A program made the translations under genes and the position numbers. Under the pieces are notes generated by a model that searched no databases, was not told the origin of the DNA, and saw only the letters and a list, made by a program, of their open reading frames with translations. From Hordeum vulgare subsp. vulgare (taxonomy: Eukaryota > Streptophyta > Magnoliopsida > Poales > Poaceae), in contig NC_058522.1 of NCBI RefSeq assembly GCF_904849725.1, forward strand, positions 195,903,986 to 195,967,985: a stretch of DNA of 64,000 bases. The letters are read 5' to 3'. Below, piece by piece: positions 21,126 to 32,283 of this stretch (positions within the stretch are counted from its first letter, which is position 1; every line of letters starts with the position of its first letter).

Positions 21126-21951
21126 CACGGTCGATGCTAGGTCGACACCTATGGAGATCAGCGTGATACCCTTGTGATCGTAGGGCGGGGAAAACAACGT
21201 CGAGAGCAGACCTAACGATCAACACCCGACAAGCCTTTTTACCCAGGTTCGGGCCGCTTAAACATAAAACCCTACGTCCTGCTCGTCTGCTCGTATTAAG
21301 CGTTCTTTTGTTGTTCGCTTAAAGTGATGATAACCGTATTCTTGACCAATCTCCAAAAAGTCTAACCCCTTGTGAATGAGCTAAGGGCTTCCTTCTATAG
21401 GCAAAGGGGTTTCCTGCAATGCTTGATGGTAGGTTCACGAGATGTTACAGTGAACCTAGAGCCGCGCTTATCCATCTACCGCTGTCACGTGCATTAAATG
21501 CACGTCTTGTCCATGTCAGCTCAGTGATGGTGAAGACATGTGTCCAGGAGTTTCGACACCTGGACGCCCCGCTGGCGCATGCGGAATGCGCTGGAACTCG
21601 GGGGGCGGTGCCACTGTGGCAAGGGCGGTTGCCCTCTAGTGCCTTGGCACGTCATTCCAGCAAGGGTGCTTGCAGGGGCCTTGGTGCTTCGTCCCAGCAA
21701 GGAAGCTTGCCCGGTGCTTCAGCTATCTTCCCGGTGAGGGAGGCTCGTCGGGGCCTTGTGCTAGGTGTCTTCATCATGCCCATTAAACGGACGTGGCCTT
21801 GGGTGTCTTCCCGGCAAGGCAGGCTTGCCGGGGCCTTGGATATCTTGTGGGTGCCTCTCGTCTGGACACTGCCACGCCCTGCGATCTGGGGTTCTTCGCG
21901 CCCGTGCACAAGTATAGGGCACTAGAGACCCCGGTCTTTAGTGCACCGACA
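21126..21951 (-). repeat. 3' LTR of R'
   Basis: Minus orientation, TGTCGGTGCACTAAAGAC from 21951. The left end is eroded in the same way as the R LTR at 8145. Confidence 0.8.
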
Positions 21952-22440
21952 GGAGCCCCCAGGCCTGGGCCACACACGCGCGCGGAGCGTTGTTGGGCCG
22001 GCCGAAAGAGGTGTACATGCCTTTGTGGCTGGATCTGCTAGCGGTTGCCTTTCCCCCACGCCGCGCATCGGATGTGCGAAGTGGGAGGTCGTGCACGGAG
22101 TGGCCTCTCCGCCTCCTGAAACGCCTCTGCCATGCGCGTGGCATGCGCAGACATTGATGGACAAGTGGCAGTCGAGGCCTTGAAAGGCGCAGTACTGGCT
22201 GGGCCCGCCCGTGCATGCATTGGTGCATCAGGGCCGTTCTCTGTTCGCCCATGAGCTCGAGCGATTGGTCGTAGAGGGTGGTGGCTTATGGAGTAAGGGA
22301 GGCTAGCCCCCGCGCCCCGTCCTATAAATTGGAGGGGTTTGCGAGGGGTTTTGCTCACTCAACTCCCTTTGAATCCACCAGCTCCCCGATCCTGGCCTTC
22401 TGAATCTTCTTCTGTCTACTGGTGGTGCTTTTCCCTAACC

Positions 22441-23080
22441 ATGGTTAAGGGATGGGGTCGGCCATCGTCGGCCGTGAGGGCGGCGAGGGGATCTCGTTCA
22501 GATCGTGCCACAACTTCTGAGGGTGCCGCGGCGGAAGGTGGCCCGAACGCCCGTGGTGGAGGAAGGGCAAGGGGCCGAGGTCGCCGCGGATGTCGAGGCC
22601 GGGGAGGCGGAGCGCTACTCCAACGCATCTGCCTTCCCCGGAGCTTGCTCCTGTGGTGGCCCATGTCGGGAGGAACCCGATGGAGTTCCTCGTCCAACTG
22701 CGAGGGCCCATCCGGTCCAGTTCGACTCCCTGGTGTCTTTGCCGAGGCAATGAAAGGAGAGGGGGGCCGACCCTGTGGCCTCGCCTGCACGGCTGCGACA
22801 ATGATGCCGTGCCAGTGGTTGCGGAGTGCACTGGGCCTCGGACTATGTTCCTCGGCCGTGGGTGGAAAAGCTTCGCCCGCGCCCGTAGCCTTTGGGATAG
22901 GCATGTTCTCCGCTTCAAAAGGTGGCGGAGAACACGCTCTCCGTCAAGCTATATAGGAGCTCAAGTGCGCGTCTCGGCTGTTGCGAAGAAAGCTCGAGCA
23001 GGACTAAAAGCCCTTCCTCGCGTGGGAGCAACGAGGAAGGGACAGGCAATGACGACAGCAGAAGTAGGTCAGGTCCCCTG
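22441..23080 (+). pseudogene. Antisense B3-like cargo gene in R', two single-base deletions
   Basis: ATG at 22441 starts MVKGWGRPSSAVRAARGSR, closely matching R. One base is lost in the G-rich segment near 22600 (R and L keep the longer form), so the frame moves to the one reading HVGRNPMEFLVQL, LHGCDNDAVPVVAE and FLGRGWKSFARARSLWD. A second base is lost near 22918, removing the rest. The promoter word CCTATAAATTGG at 22321-22332 is kept. Comparison with L shows the deletions are derived here, so the R copy holds the ancestral frame. Confidence 0.7.
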
Positions 23081-24414
23081 AAGTCATTGTCTACATGAGG
23101 GGGGTTGCCTTCGGGCTAACCGCCGGCCATACCATCGCCATCAGTCTGCCGCTCCCCCTTTCCCGCATCAGACCGACCGGAGCTGACTCATCTTCCCGTC
23201 AGCACCCGGATTCTGCTCCTCCATCTCTCCGCGAGTCGTTATCCTTCGTGCAATGCTAGTCCCGGGGGAACCAGCCTGGATCGCGTGGACGGCCGCTCCT
23301 CGTCTTCCCAAGCTGTAGTCCGGCGAGCGTAGTTCCTCGCCAAGGACAAAAGTTCTAGGTTAGAGCAGATCATATCCTCTATATAACATGCTTGAGAATT
23401 TCTCAAACAAATGAATAAAAAGACTGTTTTTCCCTTTTTCGATTCCGTTCTTTGTATGATTTGTTCTTGCATGTCTGGGAGCTTGCCGACGAGTACAGTC
23501 AAGGCTCCTTGCCACGTCTGGTGCAACTATGGAAATCGCCAAGAGCAGCTTGAGACGAAATCGGGTGCTACGTAGCCGCTTGCTCTGTTGATCACGTTTG
23601 CAACTGTTTGAAGGCGCTCTGTGGCCATTCAGGTCGTTTGAACGAGTTCGAAAGAAAGACAAGGTGCACCGAGCTTTGGGAAGGTCCCAGTATGGGCAAA
23701 CTCCTCACACAAAGGTTGGAAACTTTCGAAGGGAAAAGCAAAGGATCTATCTACTTCAAATCTGAATCTCAAACTTAAAAACTTATGTGTCCGCGCCGTG
23801 ACTGGGAGGCGCTAGAATCTTTTGCCGGGGCGTCGGAGCCCTCAGCAAGTAGGGAATTACCGCTCCTGGCGGTCCCTTCTCCGGCAAGGATTTCTTGTCG
23901 ATGGTCTATGACTGTCGCTTGGAGGAAGAGCCAGCGAGGGTGTTACCCCTTTGCTTTTCTCTTGCTAGGCCGTGCTTGCGGAGCCCCCGAGCGCGTCTTT
24001 GGGCACCGAAGCGACGCTCTCAGGGGTGGAACATTTGCACGGGAGTGCGCGCCAGGGCTTTATGATGGTGTGGCGCATCCTCAACGACTATGCATCGCTC
24101 CGTGGAGGTGCGTCTCCAGGAGTATGCGCACGGGACTGTGTGAAGCGCCCAGGAATGCCCTTGACAGCTGCGCGTTGGCGCCCGAGAGACGCATCGGCCT
24201 AACGATGTTGCTCTTGGAGCCTCCGCCTCCCTGCCCCGCGCACGTGTAGCAATGCGCTTGCGCAGGCCTTGGGAAGCCGTAGCAGAACAGGGCGCCCAGC
24301 ACGGTACTCCGTTTTCGGAGGAACGCGACATAGCGCCCAAACTTTGATGGAGTCGGCGGTGACCTTGCTCCGACTCACGCGTCTCTCCCCGCCCCCTACC
24401 TAGCGCGCCGAAGA

Positions 24415-25190
24415 TGTCGGCGATGCTAGGTCAAGACCTATGGGTTCAACGTGATACCCTTGTGATCGTAGGGCAGGGAAAACAATGTCAAGAATAGACC
24501 TAACTATCAACACCCGGCAAGCCTTGTGATCGTATGAGCGTTCTTTTGTTGTTCGTTTATAGTGATGATAACCGTCTTCTTGACCAATCTCCAAAAAGTC
24601 TAACCCCTTGTGAATGAGCTAAGGGCCTCCCTTTTATACGCAAAGGGGTCACCTATAGTGCTCGATGGTAGGTTCACGAGATGTTACACTGAACCTAGAG
24701 CGGCGCTTATCCATCTATCGCTGTCAGGTGCATTAAATTCACGTCTTGTCCATGTCAGCTAAGTGATGGTGAAGACATATGTCCAGGTGTTTTGAAACCT
24801 GGACGCCCTGCTAGCGCATGCGGAATGCGCTCGAACTCGGGGGGCGGTGGCACTGTGGCAAGGGCTGTCGCCCTCTAGTGCCTTGCGACGTCATCCCGAC
24901 AAGGGTGCTTGCTGGGGCCTTGGTGCTTCGTCCCGGCATGGAAGCTTGCCGGGGGCTTCAACTATCTTCCCGGCGAGGGAGGCTCACCGGGGCCTTGTGC
25001 TAGGTGCGTTCATCATGCCCATTTAATAGTCATGGCCTTTGGTGTCTTCCCGGCAAGGCAGGCTTGCCGGGGCCTTGGATATCTTGGGGGTGCGTCTCGT
25101 CAGGACTGTGCCACGCCCTGCGGACTGGGGTTCTTCATGCCCGTACACAAGTCTGGGGCACTAGAGACCGCAGTCTTTAGTGCACTGACA
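24415..25190 (-). repeat. 5' LTR of R'
   Basis: Minus orientation, TGTCAGTGCACTAAAGACTG from 25190, ending CGCCGACA at 24415. It is shortened by an internal deletion around 24520 that removed the conserved GGTTCGGGCC region. Confidence 0.8.
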
Positions 25191-25557
25191 TGGAAGTAAG
25201 CAATTTGACGAAATTGTGCGCAAGCAACGAGGACATCGGAAGAAACAAGGTGTTGGCTACTTCAACGTCAATGGAGATGATTGGGAAGAAGTTCCATATC
25301 CCATTCCTAAGTTAGTTCCTCAAGAGGAGAAGTATGGTTCTACTCCTCCCAAAGGAACAAGCTCACAAGATGGCCTTCTACCACGATACCACAATGGCAA
25401 GGGAAAACTTCGGGACGACATTGACTTATTTGAAGAGGAACCCCAAGTCAAGGTCAAGTGGATTCCCAAGGACACTACTAGCACTACCTCATCTAGTTAT
25501 ACAACAACTCCAAGGATTCCCATCAAGTTGATGTGGATCCCCAAGAGGAAGAACTAG
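25191..25557 (+). pseudogene. Cop-I gag C-terminal end (copy 2)
   Basis: Same sequence as 12260-12626 with few changes (GVGYFNVNGDDWEEVPYPIP), ending at the same PIKLMWIPKRKN stop. It is open but lacks its upstream gag. It joins R' at the same base as copy 1 joins R. Confidence 0.7.
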
Positions 25558-26897
25558 AAAGTTCTTGAGGGGTGACTCCGCTAATGAAATTCACACTTAT
25601 TCATTTTGGCAAGAACTATGTGCAATCAACCTCAACCATATGCATTAGTTCAAGGAGTCACACATTCCCTCAAAGGTAAGCAAGGGACAAGGTAATTAAT
25701 GTATCTTTGGACATCATTCTATATGTATTTCACTCCGTGTCCATAGATATTCTTGCATATGTTCATTTTGTTTTGGGACTAAACCATGTAGGTGAGAAGA
25801 GTAAGAAAAAACAAGGATTGCTCCCAACACAAGATGATCTTCATCAACATTGAGTATCCACCACTACTTCACCTACTTGAAGTCTTCTACGACAAAACCC
25901 AAGGCTATCTATGCTATTTCATCTCAAGTTCTATTCAAGATTTATCACAAAACTTGACAAGCACTTGTCGATCCCTGTGTGTGAAGGAGCACTCGGAGTT
26001 CCGTATCGTCAAAGGCTGCGTTCCAAAACCTCTTTGTGAATTTCGGTGGAACCAACCCCACAATCCCGGTTCCACCGAATTCCAAAGTTGATCTAGGTAT
26101 TCCATCTCAGTTCCACCGAAATCACCAACTTGGTTACACCGAGTTTCCCTGTCAGCTGACAGCAAAGGAACTCGGTGACATCGATTTTGTAATATCGGGG
26201 ACACCAACAGCGACGGGTATATAACGTCGTGGACCGAATGTTTTGAAATTAACTCGTCAAATGTTTCGTCCCCAAACCCTAAGCTGCCGCTAAAGGACCC
26301 TTGGTTGTCGCTTTTGCATCCCCGAGCACCTCCAGCGTTGGGATTAACCGCCGCCGATGGAATCTTCACCGCCGTCGCCGCCGTAGTCCGACGACCATCG
26401 AGCTAGGGTACGGTTTCGATCTCATCTTGGGCTCCATTGATCCTATTCATGTCCATTATGATTTCTTTTCACAAAGAACCCATGTGCAAACCCTCCCTTC
26501 CACCAGAAGTTCTCATAGATCAACGAACGGAAGATTTTTAGGGTTAGCAGTCCACATAACACATCTCGGTGACACCGAATAGCAAAAGTCGGTTCCACCG
26601 ATTTCGAATCTAGGGTTCCTGAGAATGAACTCGATGAGACCGCGTGATCATTTTCAAATCCGCCAAACTGATTGCCAAGTCTCTGTGAATAAGTTCATCT
26701 GTCTTAGTGACTCCAAAAATCCAGACTCGGTGCTACCGAGATTTGATCTACATAAAGCTAAAAGTAATGACTTCTTTGTCCAAATTACGAAAACCTTGTG
26801 TGTTTTGTGCTGCTCAATCCTTCTGCTCTTCTATATCTATTTCACGCGGCCGCTTTTCTACTGATTTGTTGGTTGCTTGTCTGCTTTGTCTGTCAGG
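25558..26897 (+). other. Cop-I spacer, copy 2
   Basis: Duplicate of 12627-13965 with the same dyad-motif cluster (for example CTCGGTGACACCGA at 26565-26578) and the TATA-like word near 26217. No frame is conserved as coding. Confidence 0.5.
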
Positions 26898-28713
26898 ATG
26901 TCAGGATCTGAGGATAGCCAAAACAACTTCACTAAGGACAGTGTTGAGATGGACTCAGGCACAAGTCCTAAGAAGTCACCTTCTGATCCAGGCACAAGGA
27001 CCAGAAAGAAGCTTAACTCAGATGAAGAGGACTCAGATTTTGTTCCAGAGGCAACTTCAACTCCTCAGAAGCTGAAAGAGAAAGCTCCTATCAAGAAGAC
27101 TATCAGGAAAGAGTATGCTAAGCCTCATGATCTTAGAGCCCCTGAATTTGCAAGGCAAGGGATGATACTTTCCCTTGACAGTCCTCCTAAGAAGGCTAGT
27201 GTGAAGAGATCTAGTAAGAGGGTGATTCATGTTGTTGGAAGAACTACTTCCATGTATGAGAACCTAGAAGATACTGCTGGAGAAGATGAGATCCCAGTTG
27301 ATGCCCCTCCTCCTCTTCCTCCTCAGAAGAAGCTCAAGGAAGATGCCATGCCCGAGAAATCTGCTCCAAAGCCTGCTTCTAAGGCTAAGCTGGTTGTAGC
27401 TTCGAAAGGACTACAAAGGATATGCCTACAACTGCCAAGAACAAAGGTCCTACTTCCAGTACCTTTGCTGCAGAGGAAGAAGAAGAGAATGCACCTATTC
27501 TCACAAAGCTTAGACCCAATCTGCCACTGCACAATGCTCCTCATCCAGTAGCTGAAGATATTTAGAAGAGGAAATATGCAGGTCTGAGGAAATGGAGAGC
27601 TCCAGATCCATATGCCATAAGGAGAGGAACTGCTGTTGATCCAAGGTTTCACACCAAGGAACAACAAGACTTTTCTAAGACTGTTTTGTATGACAAAACT
27701 CTAGCTGTTAGTGATATGAGATATGTTGACCGGGCTTACATCAAAGCATTGAAAATTTCTTTCCCTATGTGCAAGAAAATTTCAAGTCTGTGGACATTGA
27801 TGAATTTGTTCGGAAAGAGATGACCCAATGGAATGATGAACTGATTATGCAATTCTATTCAATTGTTCATTTCTATGGTAACGACTCTATTGTGTGGATG
27901 ACTAATGGTCACAAGTATGAATCAAGTGTTGATGAGTGGGCCACTATCATTGGTTCCCCTAAGCAGAAAGAGAGTGATGTTGATGTATACTATGAGCAGA
28001 AGATGAATCACAACTCCATGTCCAACATGTACAAGCCAATTCCTCGCAAGTTTATGGCAACTCACAAGTTTGGCTCAGTGTACTTCTTGTAAGCAGGAAT
28101 ACCTACGACCAATATCATTCCGAGACACACCTTGATGCCCTAATCAGGTGATGAGAAAATGATTAGAGGTCACTCCATCAACTTGTTGCACCACATGGAC
28201 ACTCACACTAGATTCAAAGTGATTGACTTGATAGTTGAGACTATCCGGAGGACTGCTGCTGATCAGAAAAGATCTTGTGGGTATGCCCCATACATCCAGA
28301 TGCTTATCAATGCCAAGATAGGCAAGCAAGCATATCTCCTTGATCGTCCCCATTTACCTCTTCAACCAGAATTTGAAGAAAATGAAGTGGTGATGGATGA
28401 GAATGATCCCAGCTCAGCTGCACCTAGAATGGCAGCAGACGGAGCAAAAGCTGAGGGTGCTAGAAATGTGCCACCACCAGTTCCACAGCTCATAACTCAA
28501 GCTAAGAAAATGACTTTTCTAGTTAGCTCTATCCAAGGTATGGAGAAGAACATCTCGAAGATTCTGCAAAATCAAAAGAGTTTTGGGAGACTCGTGGAAA
28601 CAAAGTTCCAGGATTTGGATGTCAAAGTGACTGAGAAATCTTCTAGTGTTGATCAGCTCAAGCATGAAGTTGACGGTGTGAAGACATCCAGTCATACTAG
28701 TGATGATGAATAG
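26898..28713 (+). pseudogene. Cop-I accessory ORF1 (Transposase_32-like), copy 2, near full length
   Basis: Starts MSGSEDSQNNFTKDS and runs in one frame to about 27400 with acidic and Lys/Pro-rich segments (LNSDEEDSDFVPEATS, DAPPPLPPQKK). A frameshift near 27410, a stop at 27563 and another shift near 27775 lead into the Transposase_32-like core: WNDELIMQFYSIVHFYGNDS, DEWATIIGSPKQKESD and HKFGSVYFL, then stops at 28090 and 28141, then MIRGHSINLLHHMDTHTRF, IRRTAADQKRSCGYAPYIQ and DRPHLPLQPEFEENEV. A Gln/Lys-rich helical tail ends at 28713. The domain family is common in Triticeae repeats; function is unknown. The upstream spacer may be its promoter region. It shows the sequence expected beyond the 15340 breakpoint of copy 1. 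Confidence 0.68.
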
Positions 28714-29375
28714 CCGCCTCCTTCCAGTACCACTCAGTTCAGCACCAAGCCCCGGTCGGCAGCTATGCTAGTGTCAGAAGGAAGACCAACTTGATTAGCT
28801 GAGGCATCTGCACCTTCAGCTTCAGCCCCAGCTCCAGCTCCTACAGTGTCCACTCCTCCAGCTCCAGGACATTCAGCAGAAGCTTTCGTGGACGCTCTTG
28901 TTTCGACTCCATCATCAACTTCCTAGAGAGATGATTAGCTCTATACTTTTTAACTTTGTGGTAACTTGTTGCCAAAGGGGGAGAAATGTATAGATCATGG
29001 GGCTTCGAGATAGAGAGATCTTTTGACTTTATTTGCTCTCATTGTTTTTCAAAAATTTGGTCTTTTGGATGACTTTATCGAGTTACCTATGTTTGATGAT
29101 ACGCTTTGCTTGGTTGATGATACATTATTATCTTTTAGCTATCTTTATGATGATCATTCACTTATCTTTTTGGTATAGTGTGCATTAATATTCATTCTTA
29201 TCATGTATGCGCACCACCAAGATTTATGTGACATGGAAGAGTGGTAGATGATCCTAATTGATTGTGCATTTGCATTCAAACGCAAATTATAAATAATGCA
29301 CAAATTAAGGGGGAGCTCTTACTTTTCACATACTTCTCAAAGAGTGATGCTAATCATTGATTATATCTTTCGTAA
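28714..29375 (+). other. Cop-I 3' interior
   Basis: Pro/Ala-coding remnants at 28714-28925 (ending in TAG) are probably the degraded C-terminus of ORF1. After that the sequence is AT-rich and non-coding, with an AGGGGGAG purine run near 29306-29315. Confidence 0.5.
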
Positions 29376-29498
29376 GTAAAATGCATCATTACCCCCCGAA
29401 TCGCTGGCTAGGACCAAAACAGTCCTCGTACTCAAGAAGTGTACCAATATTGTCCCAATACTTGTTAATATGGTGTCTATACGGTCCTCAAACTTGTT
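29376..29498 (+). repeat. Left terminal inverted repeat
   Basis: Pairs with 32102-32224. Shared words include GCTGGCTAGG, GTCCCAATAC and CCTCAAACTTGTT. Confidence 0.8.
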
Positions 29499-30331
29499 AC
29501 ACCAATCTTGCCATACGGTACCGCGTAAAGCAGCGTACCGGGCATGCCGCATCAACACATGGCCTACTTGTCACCACGTGGAAAGAAGTTGGTAAAAATA
29601 AAATTGAGTTATTTAGGGTTCGAAACAAGGATCCCCGGCTGGTTGTAACATACCCGACTGCGTCTGCTAATTAATCATCGCAGCCGATGCATGTCCATGC
29701 GGAATTAGACGCCGACATCTATATAACCTTTCTCAATGCAGGTTCGTGTGGAATTAGAGGACGACATTCACATGTATAAAGATAGGGTTAATTATCTTTT
29801 TGCCCTCAATGGTGTTTATATATTCTGTTTTGCCCGCAGTTACGAATCATGCTTAGTTTTGCCCCTAGTATGTGCGCAGCTACTCGTTCTGTGAGTATTG
29901 CCCTCTCAATCAGGTCAGCGTGTTTGACTAGATACTTACACATGTGACCAGGTGGTAGGCGGAGATGCGCTACATGATCAGACCGTTGCTGGCCGTTTCT
30001 CTCTTGGCTTGTGGGACCCAGCAGAGTGTCGTTGATCTCATCGCTTATGGGAACCTGTAGAGAGCAGTTGTTCACCGTGGGTCTGCGATAAAAGCGGTGG
30101 TGAATGCCCCCGATGCTCACAATGGTGAGCAACGAATCAGCCGAGCGGGGGACGGGGCTGGAGGCAGACACACGCAGAGCTGGGCAGCGACCATAGTTGG
30201 TAGCTAGGAGCCGGGTGCGGGCGACCGAGATGGCGGCGTTGAGATCCCCTTCATCTCCGGGCAGTGTAGGACGCGGCGACATCACCATGGAGGGCGCGGA
30301 GGCGTTGAGATCCCCTTCGGCTCCGAGCTCA

Positions 30332-30878
30332 ATGTCTTCTTCTAGCTCCCGCGCCACCTCGCGGATCCAGAGGCCGGAGCGCATGGACATGCCGATATTC
30401 CTTTGTTCGCCGTGCCAGGTGGAGGCTGATCGGAGGGTTTCATGCAAATCGAAGAACCATATTTGTCCATTCTACATGTGCAACAAGAATGGGGTAAGGA
30501 TCGGGGAAATTGCACCATTTTCGTGGTCGGTATCCTTGAGCAATACGGTTGATCTGTTTTACGTTCATCCAGGTGAAATGTTTCTTCCTTTGGGTTGATG
30601 CTCTGGCCAAGACTATGATGAATGAACTGCTAGAACAACATGAAACAAGGTTGCCCATCCTGCCAAGAATGGCAGCGGCCATAGCACGAGCTCCGGAAGA
30701 AGAGACAGAGGGCGGAGGATGCAATGACAGAGAGGTAGATGTTGAGCTTAGGAGGTTGAACCAGAAGATTTGGAAGCTCGAAGATCCAGCAGAAATACCC
30801 ATTTTCAATTATATTTGGTCATTTGTAGGTATATTAATTGCACTCGGCGTAATTTTGAAATTGTATGGAAAGGCATGA
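30332..30878 (+). CDS. Two-exon GRF-type zinc-finger-like protein with C-terminal membrane anchor
   Basis: Exon 1 is 30332-30493 and exon 2 is 30573-30878; the 79-bp intron starts GTAAGG and ends CCAG, with phase 0 on both sides, giving 155 residues. The protein opens with a Ser-rich start MSSSSSRATSRIQRPER, then FLCSPC, 18 residues on CPFYMC, and after the splice KCFFLWVD. CxxC...C...CxFFxWxD is the pattern of plant GRF zinc fingers, and the splice restores the last Cys and Trp. A Glu/Arg-rich helix (VDVELRRLNQKIWKLEDP) may form a coiled coil, and the end is a hydrophobic segment (IWSFVGILIALGVILKLYG) that could anchor it in a membrane. An in-frame ATG also exists at 30197. It looks captured by the TIR element; intactness suggests recent capture or expression. 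Confidence 0.62.
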
Positions 30879-32101
30879 ATTTGGGAGGAATTTGTAAGCT
30901 TGAAATTTTATGAAAAAATGTTGAAAAAGTGAGAAAAGAGAAATTCAGAAAATTTGATCAATGAAATGCAACTCTCTGCTTTGCCTTTCTGTAATTTTTT
31001 TTAACTGTGGGCCAAATTTAGATCCAAGAGCTCATTGTCGGCTGGGACTGAAACCCAAGACCGCGGGGGTTTGTGGCATTTCGGGCTGCGCTGGTAACCG
31101 GAAGGGTAAATGGAAAGACTGTGACATGGAAATGGAAGGAGTCTATACATAGGGAGCCCATGAATTGGTTTAGGGTTAAAAAATGCATGTTTGTATTGAA
31201 TGTTTGCACACCCATGAGAGTGGTTTTCCTTTTATTTGTAATGAATTTTTGGAAACGCATGTTTCAACTGCCACAATGAATTTTTGGAAACACACACAAA
31301 TGATCTGTTTGGGCACGGACATTTTTGAACACACATAATAACTTACATGAATAAGATGCAAACCACCGCACCTTTACATAGATGGGTACCCTACATAGAT
31401 AAGTCCAAGGACACGAGACAACAAGTACGACACAGAAAAGCAACAAAATAAAAATGATAAAACTTAAACATGACGAGCTTGACGAACAACTTCACTCCTG
31501 GCTCACACCCTTTCTTGAACATCTTCATATTGACCTTTCTTCCACCTTGGCCGCGCCCCTTCACCACTGTCTTAAACTTCAGTCCTCATAGTAGGGAAGG
31601 GAGTGCATCTGGTTTTCTGTGGGGAAGACGAAGTCGATATTGGTGAAGATGTTCTACACCATGAACAATATGGACTCGCAGCCGCACCAAAACACTTCAC
31701 CGAGGAGCGTGCGCGCGTCAAATGGGTCGGAAAAGGTGACCGTGAGAAGTTTGAGGGTGTGTGCATGCGTGGTGAAGATTTTCAATACGGCGGATGACGT
31801 CGTCATTGGCGGTTGCATCCATTCTTTCTCTATTTTGCCAGTGGCACAGAACAGTTACGACGATGCTTGTCCATTGAGGCCAGCTGGTCATGAAGGACAT
31901 GGATTGAAATCATGGATAATAAAGAATACACCTTTGTTTGAAGAAGAACTAGATTTATCCCCTCCCACGCTCTACAATCATTTTTAAAAAATAATCTTTC
32001 TCACGCCAACAGGTAACACCTATGTAAAATGCTGACATTTCACGCGTAGGACGCGGTTGTATACGCGAAGCGTTTGTGTGACCGTATGCCAGGACTGATG
32101 C
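30879..32101. other. TIR element right interior, unexplained
   Basis: AT-rich to about 31000, then mixed sequence with short frames on both strands (31603-31987 plus, 31572-31766 minus) that I do not recognise. A GAATTTTTGGAAAC word is repeated at 31242-31255 and 31277-31290. No transposase motif seen. Confidence 0.4.
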
Positions 32102-32224
32102 AACAAGTTTGAGGACGTATCGACACCGTATTAGCACGTATTGGGACCATATTGATACACAACCTGAGTTCGAGGACAATTTTGGACCTAGCCAGCAAGT
32201 TCAGGGGGTAATCATGCATTTTAC
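32102..32224 (-). repeat. Right terminal inverted repeat
   Basis: Reverse complement partner of 29376-29498, ending GCATTTTAC. Confidence 0.8.
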
Positions 32225-32265
32225 TCAATTTTTGTCGAAGCTTTGATCTATATGTTATCATCTAA

Positions 32266-32283
32266 TACCAAAAAGGGGGAGAT
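32266..32283 (+). promoter_or_regulatory. Polypurine tract of Cop-I
   Basis: AAAAAGGGGGAGAT directly precedes the LTR start TGAAAGCAC, as expected for plus-strand priming. Confidence 0.8.

Larger units (their letters stand above)
21126..25190 (-). mobile_element. R': duplicate of element R
   Basis: LTRs at 24415-25190 (5') and 21126-21951 (3'), both minus, with the same interior and the same flanks as R: L remnant on the left, Cop-I gag C-terminus on the right. The 5' LTR has lost about 55-60 bp near 24520 relative to R. Identical flanks show it arose by duplication of the locus, not by a separate insertion. Confidence 0.85.
29376..32224. mobile_element. Long-TIR DNA transposon carrying a spliced gene (Mutator-like candidate)
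   Basis: The ends are inverted repeats of about 123 bp: 29376-29498 (GTAAAATGCATCATTACCCC...) and 32102-32224 (reverse complement GTAAAATGCATGATTACCCC...), with scattered mismatches throughout. The interior holds a two-exon gene (30332-30878) and no recognisable transposase. Cop-I sequence lies on both sides. I could not find a clean 8-10 bp target duplication (flanks CTTTCGTAA and TCAATTTTT), so the superfamily is not certain; long TIRs plus host-gene cargo fit a Pack-MULE best. Confidence 0.65.

Noticed and set aside
31572..31987. Frames on both strands in the TIR element that might be a transposase
   Set aside because: No DDE-type or zinc-finger motif could be read, and both strands are open in the same stretch.
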